Source: Actinocatenispora comari (GTDB taxonomy: Bacteria > Actinomycetota > Actinomycetes > Mycobacteriales > Micromonosporaceae). Taken from it: 64,000 bases of DNA. The notes under the pieces are model-generated. The model was not told the DNA's origin, did no database searches, and saw only the letters and a list, made by a program, of their open reading frames with translations. How positions within the stretch are numbered: position 1 is the stretch's first letter; each line of letters opens with the position of its first letter. The translations under genes and the position numbers were made by a program. Positions 42,866 through 50,934 of the stretch are shown one piece after another. The stretch covers positions 1 through 64,000 of the forward strand of contig NZ_BOPO01000045.1 of assembly GCF_017312725.1 (NCBI RefSeq), given 5' to 3'.

Positions 42866-45037
42866 TCAGGCGACGGGTTGCGGGGTGCGTTCGGGTTTCG
42901 GGGCGCCCTCGACGTCGACGTGCGGCAGGATCCGGTCCAGCCAGCGGGGCAGCCACCAGGCGGAGCGGCCGAGCAGCGACATCACCGCCGGTACCAGGGT
43001 CATCCGGACCAGGAAGGCGTCCAGCAGCACGCCGAGCGCCAGCGCGAAGCCCATCGAGGCGACGGTCATGTTGTCGCCGAAGACGAACCCGGCGAACACC
43101 GAGATCATGATCAGCGCGGCGGCGGTGACCACCCGGGCGCCGTGCCGGAACCCGGTGCGTACCGCCTGCTGCGGGTCGCCGTGCCGGCTGTGCTCCTCGC
43201 GCATCCGGGACACCAGGAACACCTCGTAGTCCATCGCCAGCCCGAACAGCACGCCGATCAGCAGGATCGGCAGGAAGCTGAGCACCCAGCCGGACTCGGC
43301 GACGTGGAAGGCGCCGGCGAGCCAGCCCCACTGGTACACCGCGACCACCCCACCGATGGCGGCGAGCAGCGACAGCACGAACCCGACCGCCGCCTTCAGC
43401 GGTACCAGCAGCGAGCGGAACGCGAACGCCAGCAGTACCAGCGAGAGCCCGACGACGATGAGCACGAACACCGGCAGCGCGGCGGACAGCCTCGACGAGA
43501 TGTCGATGTAGAGCGCGGTACTGCCGGTCACGCCGATCCGCGCGCCGGTGGCCCGGTGGATCGAGCCGGCGTCGTCCCGGATCCGCTGCACCAGGTCCTT
43601 GGTCTGCTGATCGTTCGGGCCGGACGACGGGATCACGGTGATGATCGCGGTCGTCTTGTCGGCGTTGAACGTCGGCGCGGCCACCGCGGTGACGCCGGTG
43701 CCGGCCAGCCGCTGCCGGACCGCGAGGGCGGCCCTCGTCGGGTCGGCGGTGCCGTGCAGGTCGGCGGCGACCACCAGCGGCCCGTTGAAGCCGGGCCCGA
43801 AGTTGTCCGCGATCAGCTCGTACGCGGCGCGGCTGCCGGAACCGGCCGGTTCGGCGCCGGCGTCCGGCAGCCCGAGGCTCAGCTTCGGCGCCGGGATGGC
43901 CAGCACGCCCAGCACGATCAGCCCGGCGATCAGCACCGGCACCCGGCGGCGGGTGACGAACCCGGCCCAGCGGGCGCCCAGCCCGCGTTCGCCACCGGCA
44001 CGGTGCTGCCGGCGCCGCAGGATCGGCAGCGGTACGGCGTCGAGCCGGCGCCCGGCGACCGCGAGTAGCGCGGGCAGCAACGTGACGGCGACCAGTACCG
44101 AGACGATGACCGTACCGGCGGCGGCCAGGCCCATGATCGTCAGGAACGGGATGTTGACCACCGACAGCGCGGCGAGCGCGATGAACACGGTGGTACCGGC
44201 GAACACGACGGCGGAGCCGGCGGTGGCGTTGGCCCGGCCGATCGACTCGCCGACCGGCATCCCGTCGCGCAGCTGGCCGCGGTGCCGGGAGACCACGAAC
44301 AGCGCGTAGTCGATGCCGACCGCCAGCCCGATCATCAGCGCGAGCACCGGTGCCACGCTGTTCATCGAGATCGCGCCGGACAGCGCGGTGATGCCCAGGT
44401 ACCCGATGCCGACCCCGACCAGCGCGGTGACCAGCGGCAACAGCGCCGGGATCAGCGAGCCGAAGACGATCAGCAGCACCACCACCGCGACGACCACGCC
44501 GATCGCCTCGGTACCGCCGATCTGGGAGGCGTTGCTGAACGCCTGGCCGCCGACCTCGGCGCGCAACCCGTCGTCCCGCAGCTGCCCGGCGAGCTGCCGG
44601 ATCCGGTCCTTGGTGGCGTCGCCGACCTCCTGGTCGGGCTTCGCGAACTGGATGGAGATGTACCCGGTGCGGTGCTCGCCGCCGGAGATCGTCTTCGCCT
44701 GGTACGGGCTGAGCGCGCCGACGACGCCGTCCACCTTGCCGAGCTGGGCGGAGGTGGCGGACACCTGCCGCTGGATGCCCGGTTCGAGCAGGCTGTGCCC
44801 GACCGGCGCCTGCACGACGAGCTGCGCGCTGCCGCCGGACGCGGCCGGGAAGCTGCGGTGCAGCTGGTCGATGGTCTGCTGGGCGGGGGTGCCGGGCACG
44901 CTGAACGTGTCGGCCAGGGTGCCCTTCAGCGTCACCGCCGCGGTGGCCATGCCCACCAGCACGACCAGCCAGGCGGCGATGACCCACCACCGGCGCCGGT
45001 GGGCGAACCGGCCCAGCCGGTAGAGCAGACCAGACAT
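42866..45037 (-). CDS. MMPL/RND-family transporter
   Basis: 723-residue polytopic exporter with two repeated halves, each with an outside domain and six helices (the first helix at WWVIAAWLVVLVGMATAAV, ~20). Signature helix segments ALMIGLAVGIDYALFVVSRHR (~255) and LIGVLFGLAMDYEVFLVSRMREEH (~600) carry the GxxxDY proton-relay pattern typical of MMPL proteins. Substrates of the family are lipids, siderophores or drugs. ATG 45037 follows GAGGAG at the right spacing. Divergent TetR gene and operator-like repeats lie upstream, so it is probably induced by its substrate. Confidence 0.92.
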   Translation of the reverse strand: MSGLLYRLGRFAHRRRWWVIAAWLVVLVGMATAAVTLKGTLADTFSVPGTPAQQTIDQLHRSFPAASGGSAQLVVQAPVGHSLLEPGIQRQVSATSAQLGKVDGVVGALSPYQAKTISGGEHRTGYISIQFAKPDQEVGDATKDRIRQLAGQLRDDGLRAEVGGQAFSNASQIGGTEAIGVVVAVVVLLIVFGSLIPALLPLVTALVGVGIGYLGITALSGAISMNSVAPVLALMIGLAVGIDYALFVVSRHRGQLRDGMPVGESIGRANATAGSAVVFAGTTVFIALAALSVVNIPFLTIMGLAAAGTVIVSVLVAVTLLPALLAVAGRRLDAVPLPILRRRQHRAGGERGLGARWAGFVTRRRVPVLIAGLIVLGVLAIPAPKLSLGLPDAGAEPAGSGSRAAYELIADNFGPGFNGPLVVAADLHGTADPTRAALAVRQRLAGTGVTAVAAPTFNADKTTAIITVIPSSGPNDQQTKDLVQRIRDDAGSIHRATGARIGVTGSTALYIDISSRLSAALPVFVLIVVGLSLVLLAFAFRSLLVPLKAAVGFVLSLLAAIGGVVAVYQWGWLAGAFHVAESGWVLSFLPILLIGVLFGLAMDYEVFLVSRMREEHSRHGDPQQAVRTGFRHGARVVTAAALIMISVFAGFVFGDNMTVASMGFALALGVLLDAFLVRMTLVPAVMSLLGRSAWWLPRWLDRILPHVDVEGAPKPERTPQPVA

Positions 45038-45079
45038 CGACACTCCTCGCTCGACGACCCGTGCGCTCCAGTTTCGCAG

Positions 45080-45105
45080 GAGTGACTCTCGCGTGCGAGT
45101 GACTC
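45080..45105. promoter_or_regulatory. Two 9-bp palindromes, TetR operator candidate
   Basis: GAGTGACTC occurs at 45080-45088 and 45097-45105, 17 bp apart. Each is symmetric about its central G, and the pair also forms an imperfect 12-bp inverted repeat (CAGGAGTGACTC / GAGTGACTCCTG). They lie between the MMPL exporter and the divergent TetR gene. Confidence 0.6.
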
Positions 45106-45163
45106 CTGTCAATGTGTGGAGCCGGTCACGCCGGTACCCCTCAGCGGGTCATAGGGTGGGCGG

Positions 45164-45886
45164 ATGGTGGCGAAGGCGGACGGGCTGCGGGCGCGCAAGA
45201 TGGCGCGGACCCGGGAAGGCATCGCCGCCACCGCGCTGGACATGTTCGCCGACCGCGGGTACGAGCAGGTCACCATCGAGGAGATCGCCGCCGCGGCCGA
45301 GGTCGCGCCGAGCACCGTCTACCGGCACTTCGCCACGAAGGAGCAACTCGCCCTGCACTACATCGGCGGCGGGCTGGCTGCGGTGCTGGCGCGGCTGCGG
45401 GCGATCCCGGTCGACGCACCGATCGGCGACGCGCTGAGCGAGGCGCTGATCGGCGCGCTCGCGCAGTTCGACCAGACCGTCGACGTGCCCCGGGCGCTCG
45501 CCGCGCAGGACCTGATGGCGGCGAACCCGGCGGTACGGGCGGCGATGCACGGCGAGGTCGCCGAGTTCCGGCGGGAGCTCGCCGGGGAGATGCGGCACCG
45601 GCTGGCCGGTACCGCCGACACCGTCGTCCCGGCGCTGGCCGGCGCGCTGGTGGCCGCGGTGTACGAGCTGGCCCTCGAGGCCTGGTACGCGGCCGGCGGT
45701 CGCACCCCCAGCCGGCAGTTCGCCGCGGAGGCGATCGAGGTGCTGGCGCTCGGCGGCATCCCGCTGCCCCGGCAGGACGTCGGCTCCGCCCGCGGCAACC
45801 TGGACGCGCTGCTCGCCGCGAACGCCGACACCCCCGCCACCAGCCGGCACCGGGCGGCGAAGGCGGCGCGCGAGTCCGAGCGCTGA
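45164..45886 (+). CDS. TetR-family regulator of the MMPL exporter
   Basis: 240-residue repressor. DNA-binding domain ~12-60: REGIAATALDMFADRGYEQVTIEEI and AAEVAPSTVYRHFATKEQLAL. The C-terminal ligand domain (~65-205) is typical for the family. The last ~30 residues are Ala/Arg-rich. ATG 45164 gives a standard length. It is divergent from the MMPL exporter and next to paired GAGTGACTC sites, so local repression is likely. Confidence 0.9.
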   Translation: MVAKADGLRARKMARTREGIAATALDMFADRGYEQVTIEEIAAAAEVAPSTVYRHFATKEQLALHYIGGGLAAVLARLRAIPVDAPIGDALSEALIGALAQFDQTVDVPRALAAQDLMAANPAVRAAMHGEVAEFRRELAGEMRHRLAGTADTVVPALAGALVAAVYELALEAWYAAGGRTPSRQFAAEAIEVLALGGIPLPRQDVGSARGNLDALLAANADTPATSRHRAAKAARESER

Positions 45887-46006
45887 CGTCCCCGCGCCAG
45901 CCGGTCCCGGGCGGCGTGAGGCCGGCGGCTGACGCGATCGCCCGTCCGATTTGCCAATAGCGAGGAAAGGGGTGCGCGCGGCACCGCGCGCTTCTACGCT
46001 CCGAAA

Positions 46007-46019
46007 GGTGACTGTCACC
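46007..46019. promoter_or_regulatory. 13-bp palindrome upstream of the nar operon
   Basis: GGTGACTGTCACC is perfectly symmetric around the central T, 81 bp before the first small reading frame of the nar operon. It resembles Crp/FNR-type sites but with a 3-bp instead of 6-bp spacer between GTGA and TCAC, so the binding protein is uncertain. Confidence 0.4.
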
Positions 46020-46099
46020 GACCGCAGATCACGTCGGGGCGGGATCGGTGGGCCACGGAGGTACCGCCGGTTCCGCCCGATGCCGCCCCGGTCAAGCCC

Positions 46100-46180
46100 A
46101 TGAACCCCGCCGACGTGTTTCGTCCCGCGGAGGCGGCGGCTGGAACCGCCGACGTGTTTTCTCCCGGGGAGGTGGCATGA
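46100..46180 (+). CDS. 26-codon leader reading frame before tehA
   Basis: ATG 46100 opens a 26-residue frame whose stop (TGA 46178-46180) overlaps the tehA ATG at 46177 by 4 bp. The peptide holds a 13-residue repeat, PADVFRPAE then TADVFSPGE, from a 39-bp duplication (copies beginning 46107 and 46146). The second copy supplies the tehA ribosome-binding site. Translation is unproved; it may act only to couple ribosomes to tehA. Confidence 0.4.
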   Translation: MNPADVFRPAEAAAGTADVFSPGEVA

Positions 46181-47133
46181 ACGGGGAGTTGGACCGAGTT
46201 GCCTCGACCGTGCCGCCGGGGGCCGGAGCGGCGGTGATGGGTACCGCGATCCTGTCCACCGGCATGGCCGGCGTGCCGGTGCTGTGGCTGTCGTACGTGC
46301 TGGTCGCGATCGCCGCGGTGCTGTGGCTGGCGCTGGCGGCGCTGTTTCTGACCCGGCTGCTGGTGCACCGGGCCCGCTGGGTGGCGGACGCCGACGTACC
46401 GCCGTCGCTGACCGGGGTGGCCGGTACCTGCGTGCTCGGTACCCGGCTGAGCATGCTCGGCTGGCTGCCGGTGTCGGTGGCGCTGCTGGCGCTGGCGGCG
46501 GCGCTGTGGCTGGTGCTGCTGCCGCTGGTGCTCCAGCACTGGAAGACGCCGACGGTCGGGGTCAACTTCCTGCTGTGCGTCTCGACCCAGGCGCTCGCGG
46601 TGCTGTCCGCCTCGGTGGCGATCGCCGAGCAGCTGCGCTGGCTGGCGGTGGTGGCCGGGGTGTTGTTCCTGGCCGGCCTGGTGGCGTACGTCAGCGTGCT
46701 GGTGACGTTCGACTTTCGGCAGGTCGCGCACGGCGCCGGGGACCACTGGGTGGCCGGCGGCGCGCTGGCCATCTCCACCCTGGCGGCCACCAAGCTGTAC
46801 CTCGCGGCCGGCCTGCTCGGCGTCTCCGGCGGCGTGCTGCGGGTGGTGGCACTGGTGCTGTGGGCGCTCGCCGCCGGCTGGTACCTGGTGCTCGCGGTCG
46901 GCGAGGCGATCTGGCGCCGGCCGCACTACGACGTGCGTCGCTGGTCGACGGTGTTCCCGCTCGGGATGACCGCGACCGCCGCCATCAATCTCGGGGTCGC
47001 GGCGCAGCTGCCGGGGATCCGTACGGCCGGGCAGGTGTTGATCTGGCCGGCGCTCGCGGTGTGGGCGGCGGTCGCGTACGGCGCGGCGAACAAGCTGCGC
47101 AGCGCAGCACTCGACGTGAGGGGGACCCCGTGA
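46177..47133 (+). CDS. TehA/SLAC1-type (TDT family) anion transporter
   Basis: 318-residue membrane protein with about ten helices. PPGAGAAVMGTAILSTGM (~12-29) is the family opening; RRWSTVFPLGMTATAAINLGVAA (~257-280) corresponds to the conserved WW-x-x-FP-G segment near helix 9. TDT proteins include TehA, Mae1 and plant SLAC1, a chloride and nitrate channel. ATG 46177 follows GGGGAGG. It is coupled to narG through a 15-codon mini-cistron, so a role in nitrate or nitrite passage is plausible, though not shown by the sequence. Confidence 0.85.
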   Translation: MNGELDRVASTVPPGAGAAVMGTAILSTGMAGVPVLWLSYVLVAIAAVLWLALAALFLTRLLVHRARWVADADVPPSLTGVAGTCVLGTRLSMLGWLPVSVALLALAAALWLVLLPLVLQHWKTPTVGVNFLLCVSTQALAVLSASVAIAEQLRWLAVVAGVLFLAGLVAYVSVLVTFDFRQVAHGAGDHWVAGGALAISTLAATKLYLAAGLLGVSGGVLRVVALVLWALAAGWYLVLAVGEAIWRRPHYDVRRWSTVFPLGMTATAAINLGVAAQLPGIRTAGQVLIWPALAVWAAVAYGAANKLRSAALDVRGTP

Positions 47134-47177
47134 CGCTCGACCGCGACGGTACCGGCGATGGGAAGGGAACCCCGTGA
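47130..47177 (+). CDS. 15-codon mini-cistron between tehA and narG
   Basis: GTG 47130 overlaps the tehA stop (GTGA) and the frame, MTLDRDGTGDGKGTP if started with Met, ends at TGA 47175-47177, overlapping narG's GTG at 47174. It is the first copy of a 44-bp tandem duplication of the narG start region; the second copy is the real narG N-terminus (TIERDGTGG). It would pass ribosomes from tehA to narG. Confidence 0.45.
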   Translation: MTLDRDGTGDGKGTP

Positions 47178-50100
47178 CGATCGAACGCGACGGTACCGGC
47201 GGCCCGCTCCCCAGCGACGGCCGGATCGCGCCCACGGCCGGCCCGGTCGACGACGGGGCGTTGCAGGCGGCGCTGCTGCGGGCCGGGCGGTTGCTGACCC
47301 GGCGCGAGGTCTCATCGGACCTGCACGACGTGTACCGCCGGGGCGGCCGGGAGGGGGATGCCTTCTACCGCAACCGGTGGGCGCACGACAAGGTGGTGCG
47401 CTCGACGCACGGGGTCAACTGCACCGGCTCGTGTTCCTGGCAGGTGTACGTGTCCGACGGGGTGATCACCTGGGAGGCGCAGGAGACCGACTACCCGTCG
47501 GTGGGGCCGAACTCGCCGGAGTACGAGCCGCGCGGCTGCCCGCGCGGTGCCGCGTTCTCCTGGTACACCTACTCGCCGAGCCGGGTCCGCTACCCGTACG
47601 TGCGCGGGGTGCTGCTGGACATGTACCGGGAGGCGCGGCACCGGCTGGGTGACCCGGTGGAGGCGTGGGCCGAGATCACCGCCGATCCGGACCGGCGGCG
47701 GCGGTACCAGCGGGCCCGCGGCAAGGGCGGGCTGGTCCGGGCGTCCTGGGACGAGGCGCTGGAGATCGCCGCGGCGGCGCACGTGCACACGATCAAGCGG
47801 TACGGGCCGGACCGGATCGCCGGGTTCTCCCCGATCCCGGCGATGTCGATCGTCTCGCACGCCGCCGGCTCGCGTTTCGTCGAGCTCATCGGCGGGGTGA
47901 TGACCTCGTTCTACGACTGGTACGCGGATCTGCCGGTGGCGAGCCCGCAGGTGTTCGGTGACCAGACCGACGTGCCGGAGTCGGGTGACTGGTGGAACGC
48001 CGCCTACCTGGTGATGTGGGGCTCGAACGTGCCGGTGACCCGCACGCCGGACGCGCACTGGATGTCCGAGGTGCGCTACCGCGGCACGAAGGTGGTCGTG
48101 GTCTCGCCGGACTACGCGGACAACACCAAGTTCGCGGACGCCTGGCTGCCGGCACAGCCCGGTACCGACGCGGCGCTCGCGATGGCGATGGGGCACGTGA
48201 TCCTGCGCGAGTTCTTCGTGGACACCCGGGTCGACTTCTTCACCGACTTCGCCTGTCGCTTCACCGATCTGCCGTTCCTGGTCACGCTGTCCACACAGGA
48301 CGACGGGTACCTGCCGGGCAAGTTCCTGACCGCCGCCGACCTCGGTGACACCGCGCCGGAGGCGCGGCACAAGACCGTCCTGCTCGACTCGGCGACCGGG
48401 GAACCGGTGGTGCCCAACGGATCGCTGGGTTTCCGCTACGCCGACTCGGGCGTGGGGAAGTGGAACCTCGACCTCGGCGACGTGCAGCCGGCGCTGTCGA
48501 TGTCCGGCCCCGGTACCCAGGCGGTCGAGGTGCTGCTGCCCCGGTTCGACGCCGACGGGGTGCTGCGCCGCGGGGTGCCGGCCCGGGAGATCAACGGCAC
48601 GCTCGTCACCACCGTCTTCGACCTGATGCTGGCGCAGTACGGGGTGTCCCGGCCGGGGTTGCCGGGTGACTGGCCGACCGGCTACGAGGACGCGAGCCAG
48701 CCGTACACGCCGGCCTGGCAGGAACCGATCACCTCGGTACCGGCCGGCGCGGCGGAACGGATCGCCCGCGAGTTCGCCGACTCGGCCCGGCGGTCCGGCG
48801 GCCGGTCGATGATCATCATGGGCGCCGGCGTGTGCCAGTGGTTCCACGGCGACGCGGCGTACCGGGCGATCCTGACGCTGCTGATGCTCACCGGCAGCAT
48901 GGGCCGCAACGGCGGCGGCTGGGCGCACTACGTCGGCCAGGAGAAGTGCCGGCCGCTGACCGGCTGGCAGACCATGGCGATGGCGCTGGACTGGACCCGG
49001 CCGCCACGGCAGATGATCGGCACCGGCTACTGGTACCTGCACGCCGACCAGTGGCGCTACGACGGCTACCCGGCGAACGCGCTCGCCTCGCCGCTGGCCC
49101 GCGGGATGCTCGACGGGATGCACACCGCGGACACCCTGGCGCTGTCGGCGCGGCTGGGCTGGATGCCGTCGTACCCGCAGTTCGACGCGAACCCGCTGGA
49201 CCTGGCCGAGCTGGCGGGCGACGATCCGGCCGGCTACGTCGCGGACCGGTTGACCAGCGGCGGGTTGCGGTTCGCGGCGGAGGATCCGGACGACCCGCGC
49301 AACTGGCCGCGGGTGCTGAACCTGTGGCGCGCCAACCTGTTCGGCTCGTCCGGCAAGGGCAACGAGTACCTGCTCAAGCACCTGCTGGGCACCGGCACCG
49401 CGCAGGTACGTTCCGGCGAGACGCCGCCGGAGCACCGGCCGCGCGACGTGGTCTGGCGCGACGAGGCGCCCGAGGGAAAGCTCGACCTGCTGGTGTCGGC
49501 GGACTTCCGGATGACCTCGACCTCGCTGCTGTCCGACGTGCTGTTCCCGGCCGCCACCTGGTACGAGAAGCACGACCTGTCGTCGACCGACATGCACCCG
49601 TACGTGCACGCGTTCAACCCGGCGATCGACCCGCCGTGGCAGGCCCGGACCGACTACGCGTTGTTCGGTGCGCTGGCCGACCGGTTCAGTGAGCTGGCCG
49701 CCGACCATCTGGGCAAGCGGCGCGACCTGGTGGTCACCGCGATGCAGCACGACACGCCGGGGGAGACCGCGCAACCGGGCGGCGTGGTACCGGACTGGCG
49801 GCGCGACGGCGAGCGACCGGTGCCGGGCAGGACCATGCCGGCGGTGACGGTGGTGGAGCGCGACTACGCCGCGATCGGGCAGAAGTGGCGGGCGCTCGGG
49901 CCGCTCACCGAGCGGCTGGGCCTGCCGAACAAGGGCGTCACGTACCACCCGGACGAGGAGGTGGCGCAGCTCGCCGCGCACGGCGGGGTGATGTCGTCCG
50001 GCGTGGCGGCCGGCCGGCCGGCGCTGGACACTGCGGCGAAGATGGCCGAGGCGGTGCTGGCGCTGTCCGCCACCACCAACGGAAGGCTTGCCGAGCAGGG

Positions 50101-50887
50101 GTTCCGAGCGCTGGAGGAGCGGGTCGGCAAGTCGCTCGCCGACCTCGCCGATCCGGACAGCCGGATCACCTTCGCCGACACCCAGGCCGGCCCGGTACCG
50201 GTGCACGCGAGCCCGGAGTGGTCCGGCAGCGAGAAGGGCGGCCGGCGGTACGCGCCGTTCACCGTCAACGTGGAGCGCGGCAAACCGTGGCACACGCTGA
50301 CCGGCCGGATGCACTTCTTCCTGGACCACGACTGGATGGCCGAGTTCGGTGAGCAGCTGCCGATCTACCGCGCCCCGCTGGACATGTCGGCGCTGTTCGG
50401 CGAGCCGCGCATCGGGCCGGACGGCGCGAGCGTGACGGTGCGGTACCTGACGCCGCACTCGAAGTGGTCGATCCACTCGGAGTACCAGGACAACCTGCTG
50501 ATGCTGTCGCTGTCCCGCGGCGGGCCGACGGTGTGGCTGTCGGTCGCGGACGCCGAGGCGATCGGGGCCGCCGACAACGACTGGGTGGAGGCGGTCAACC
50601 GCAACGGAATCCTGGTCTGCCGGGCGATCGTCAGCCACCGGATGCCGACCGGCACCGCGTTCGTCTACCACGCGCAGGAACGCACCATCGACGTACCGAT
50701 CTCCGAGGCCGGCGGGCGGCGCGGCGGCATGCACAACTCGCTGACCCGGGTGCTGGTCAAGCCGACGCACCTGATCGGTGCGTACGGGCAGTTGTCGTTC
50801 GCGTTCAACTACCTCGGCCCGACCGGCAACCAGCGCGACGAGATCACCGTCGTCCGCCGCCGCAGCCAGGAGGTCCGGTACCGATGA
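47174..50887 (+). CDS. narG: Respiratory nitrate reductase, alpha subunit
   Basis: 1,237-residue molybdopterin catalytic subunit reducing nitrate to nitrite in the membrane-bound NarGHI complex. The [4Fe-4S] ligands are His 79, Cys 83 and Cys 87 (THGVNCTGSCSWQ) and Cys 122 (EYEPRGCPRG). The molybdenum ligand is Asp ~252 in SFYDWYADLP, followed by QTDVPESGDWWN. Further family segments include GRNGGGWAHYVGQEKCRP and the C-terminal FAFNYLGPTGNQRDE. There is no twin-Arg export signal, so the active site faces the cytoplasm. GTG 47174 is coupled to the mini-cistron upstream. Length is normal. Confidence 0.97.
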   Translation: MTIERDGTGGPLPSDGRIAPTAGPVDDGALQAALLRAGRLLTRREVSSDLHDVYRRGGREGDAFYRNRWAHDKVVRSTHGVNCTGSCSWQVYVSDGVITWEAQETDYPSVGPNSPEYEPRGCPRGAAFSWYTYSPSRVRYPYVRGVLLDMYREARHRLGDPVEAWAEITADPDRRRRYQRARGKGGLVRASWDEALEIAAAAHVHTIKRYGPDRIAGFSPIPAMSIVSHAAGSRFVELIGGVMTSFYDWYADLPVASPQVFGDQTDVPESGDWWNAAYLVMWGSNVPVTRTPDAHWMSEVRYRGTKVVVVSPDYADNTKFADAWLPAQPGTDAALAMAMGHVILREFFVDTRVDFFTDFACRFTDLPFLVTLSTQDDGYLPGKFLTAADLGDTAPEARHKTVLLDSATGEPVVPNGSLGFRYADSGVGKWNLDLGDVQPALSMSGPGTQAVEVLLPRFDADGVLRRGVPAREINGTLVTTVFDLMLAQYGVSRPGLPGDWPTGYEDASQPYTPAWQEPITSVPAGAAERIAREFADSARRSGGRSMIIMGAGVCQWFHGDAAYRAILTLLMLTGSMGRNGGGWAHYVGQEKCRPLTGWQTMAMALDWTRPPRQMIGTGYWYLHADQWRYDGYPANALASPLARGMLDGMHTADTLALSARLGWMPSYPQFDANPLDLAELAGDDPAGYVADRLTSGGLRFAAEDPDDPRNWPRVLNLWRANLFGSSGKGNEYLLKHLLGTGTAQVRSGETPPEHRPRDVVWRDEAPEGKLDLLVSADFRMTSTSLLSDVLFPAATWYEKHDLSSTDMHPYVHAFNPAIDPPWQARTDYALFGALADRFSELAADHLGKRRDLVVTAMQHDTPGETAQPGGVVPDWRRDGERPVPGRTMPAVTVVERDYAAIGQKWRALGPLTERLGLPNKGVTYHPDEEVAQLAAHGGVMSSGVAAGRPALDTAAKMAEAVLALSATTNGRLAEQGFRALEERVGKSLADLADPDSRITFADTQAGPVPVHASPEWSGSEKGGRRYAPFTVNVERGKPWHTLTGRMHFFLDHDWMAEFGEQLPIYRAPLDMSALFGEPRIGPDGASVTVRYLTPHSKWSIHSEYQDNLLMLSLSRGGPTVWLSVADAEAIGAADNDWVEAVNRNGILVCRAIVSHRMPTGTAFVYHAQERTIDVPISEAGGRRGGMHNSLTRVLVKPTHLIGAYGQLSFAFNYLGPTGNQRDEITVVRRRSQEVRYR

Positions 50888-50934
50888 ACGGCGGCATGCG
50901 GCCGGATCGGACCCGAACGGAGGTGGCGCGCTGA
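50884..50934 (+). CDS. 16-codon mini-cistron between narG and narH
   Basis: ATG 50884 overlaps narG's stop (ATGA) and the frame MNGGMRPDRTRTEVAR ends at TGA 50932-50934, which overlaps the narH ATG at 50934 (TGATG). Every base between the two large genes is thus in a reading frame. It also contains narH's ribosome-binding site (CGGAGG). Peptide function is unknown; coupling is the likely role. Confidence 0.42.
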   Translation: MNGGMRPDRTRTEVAR

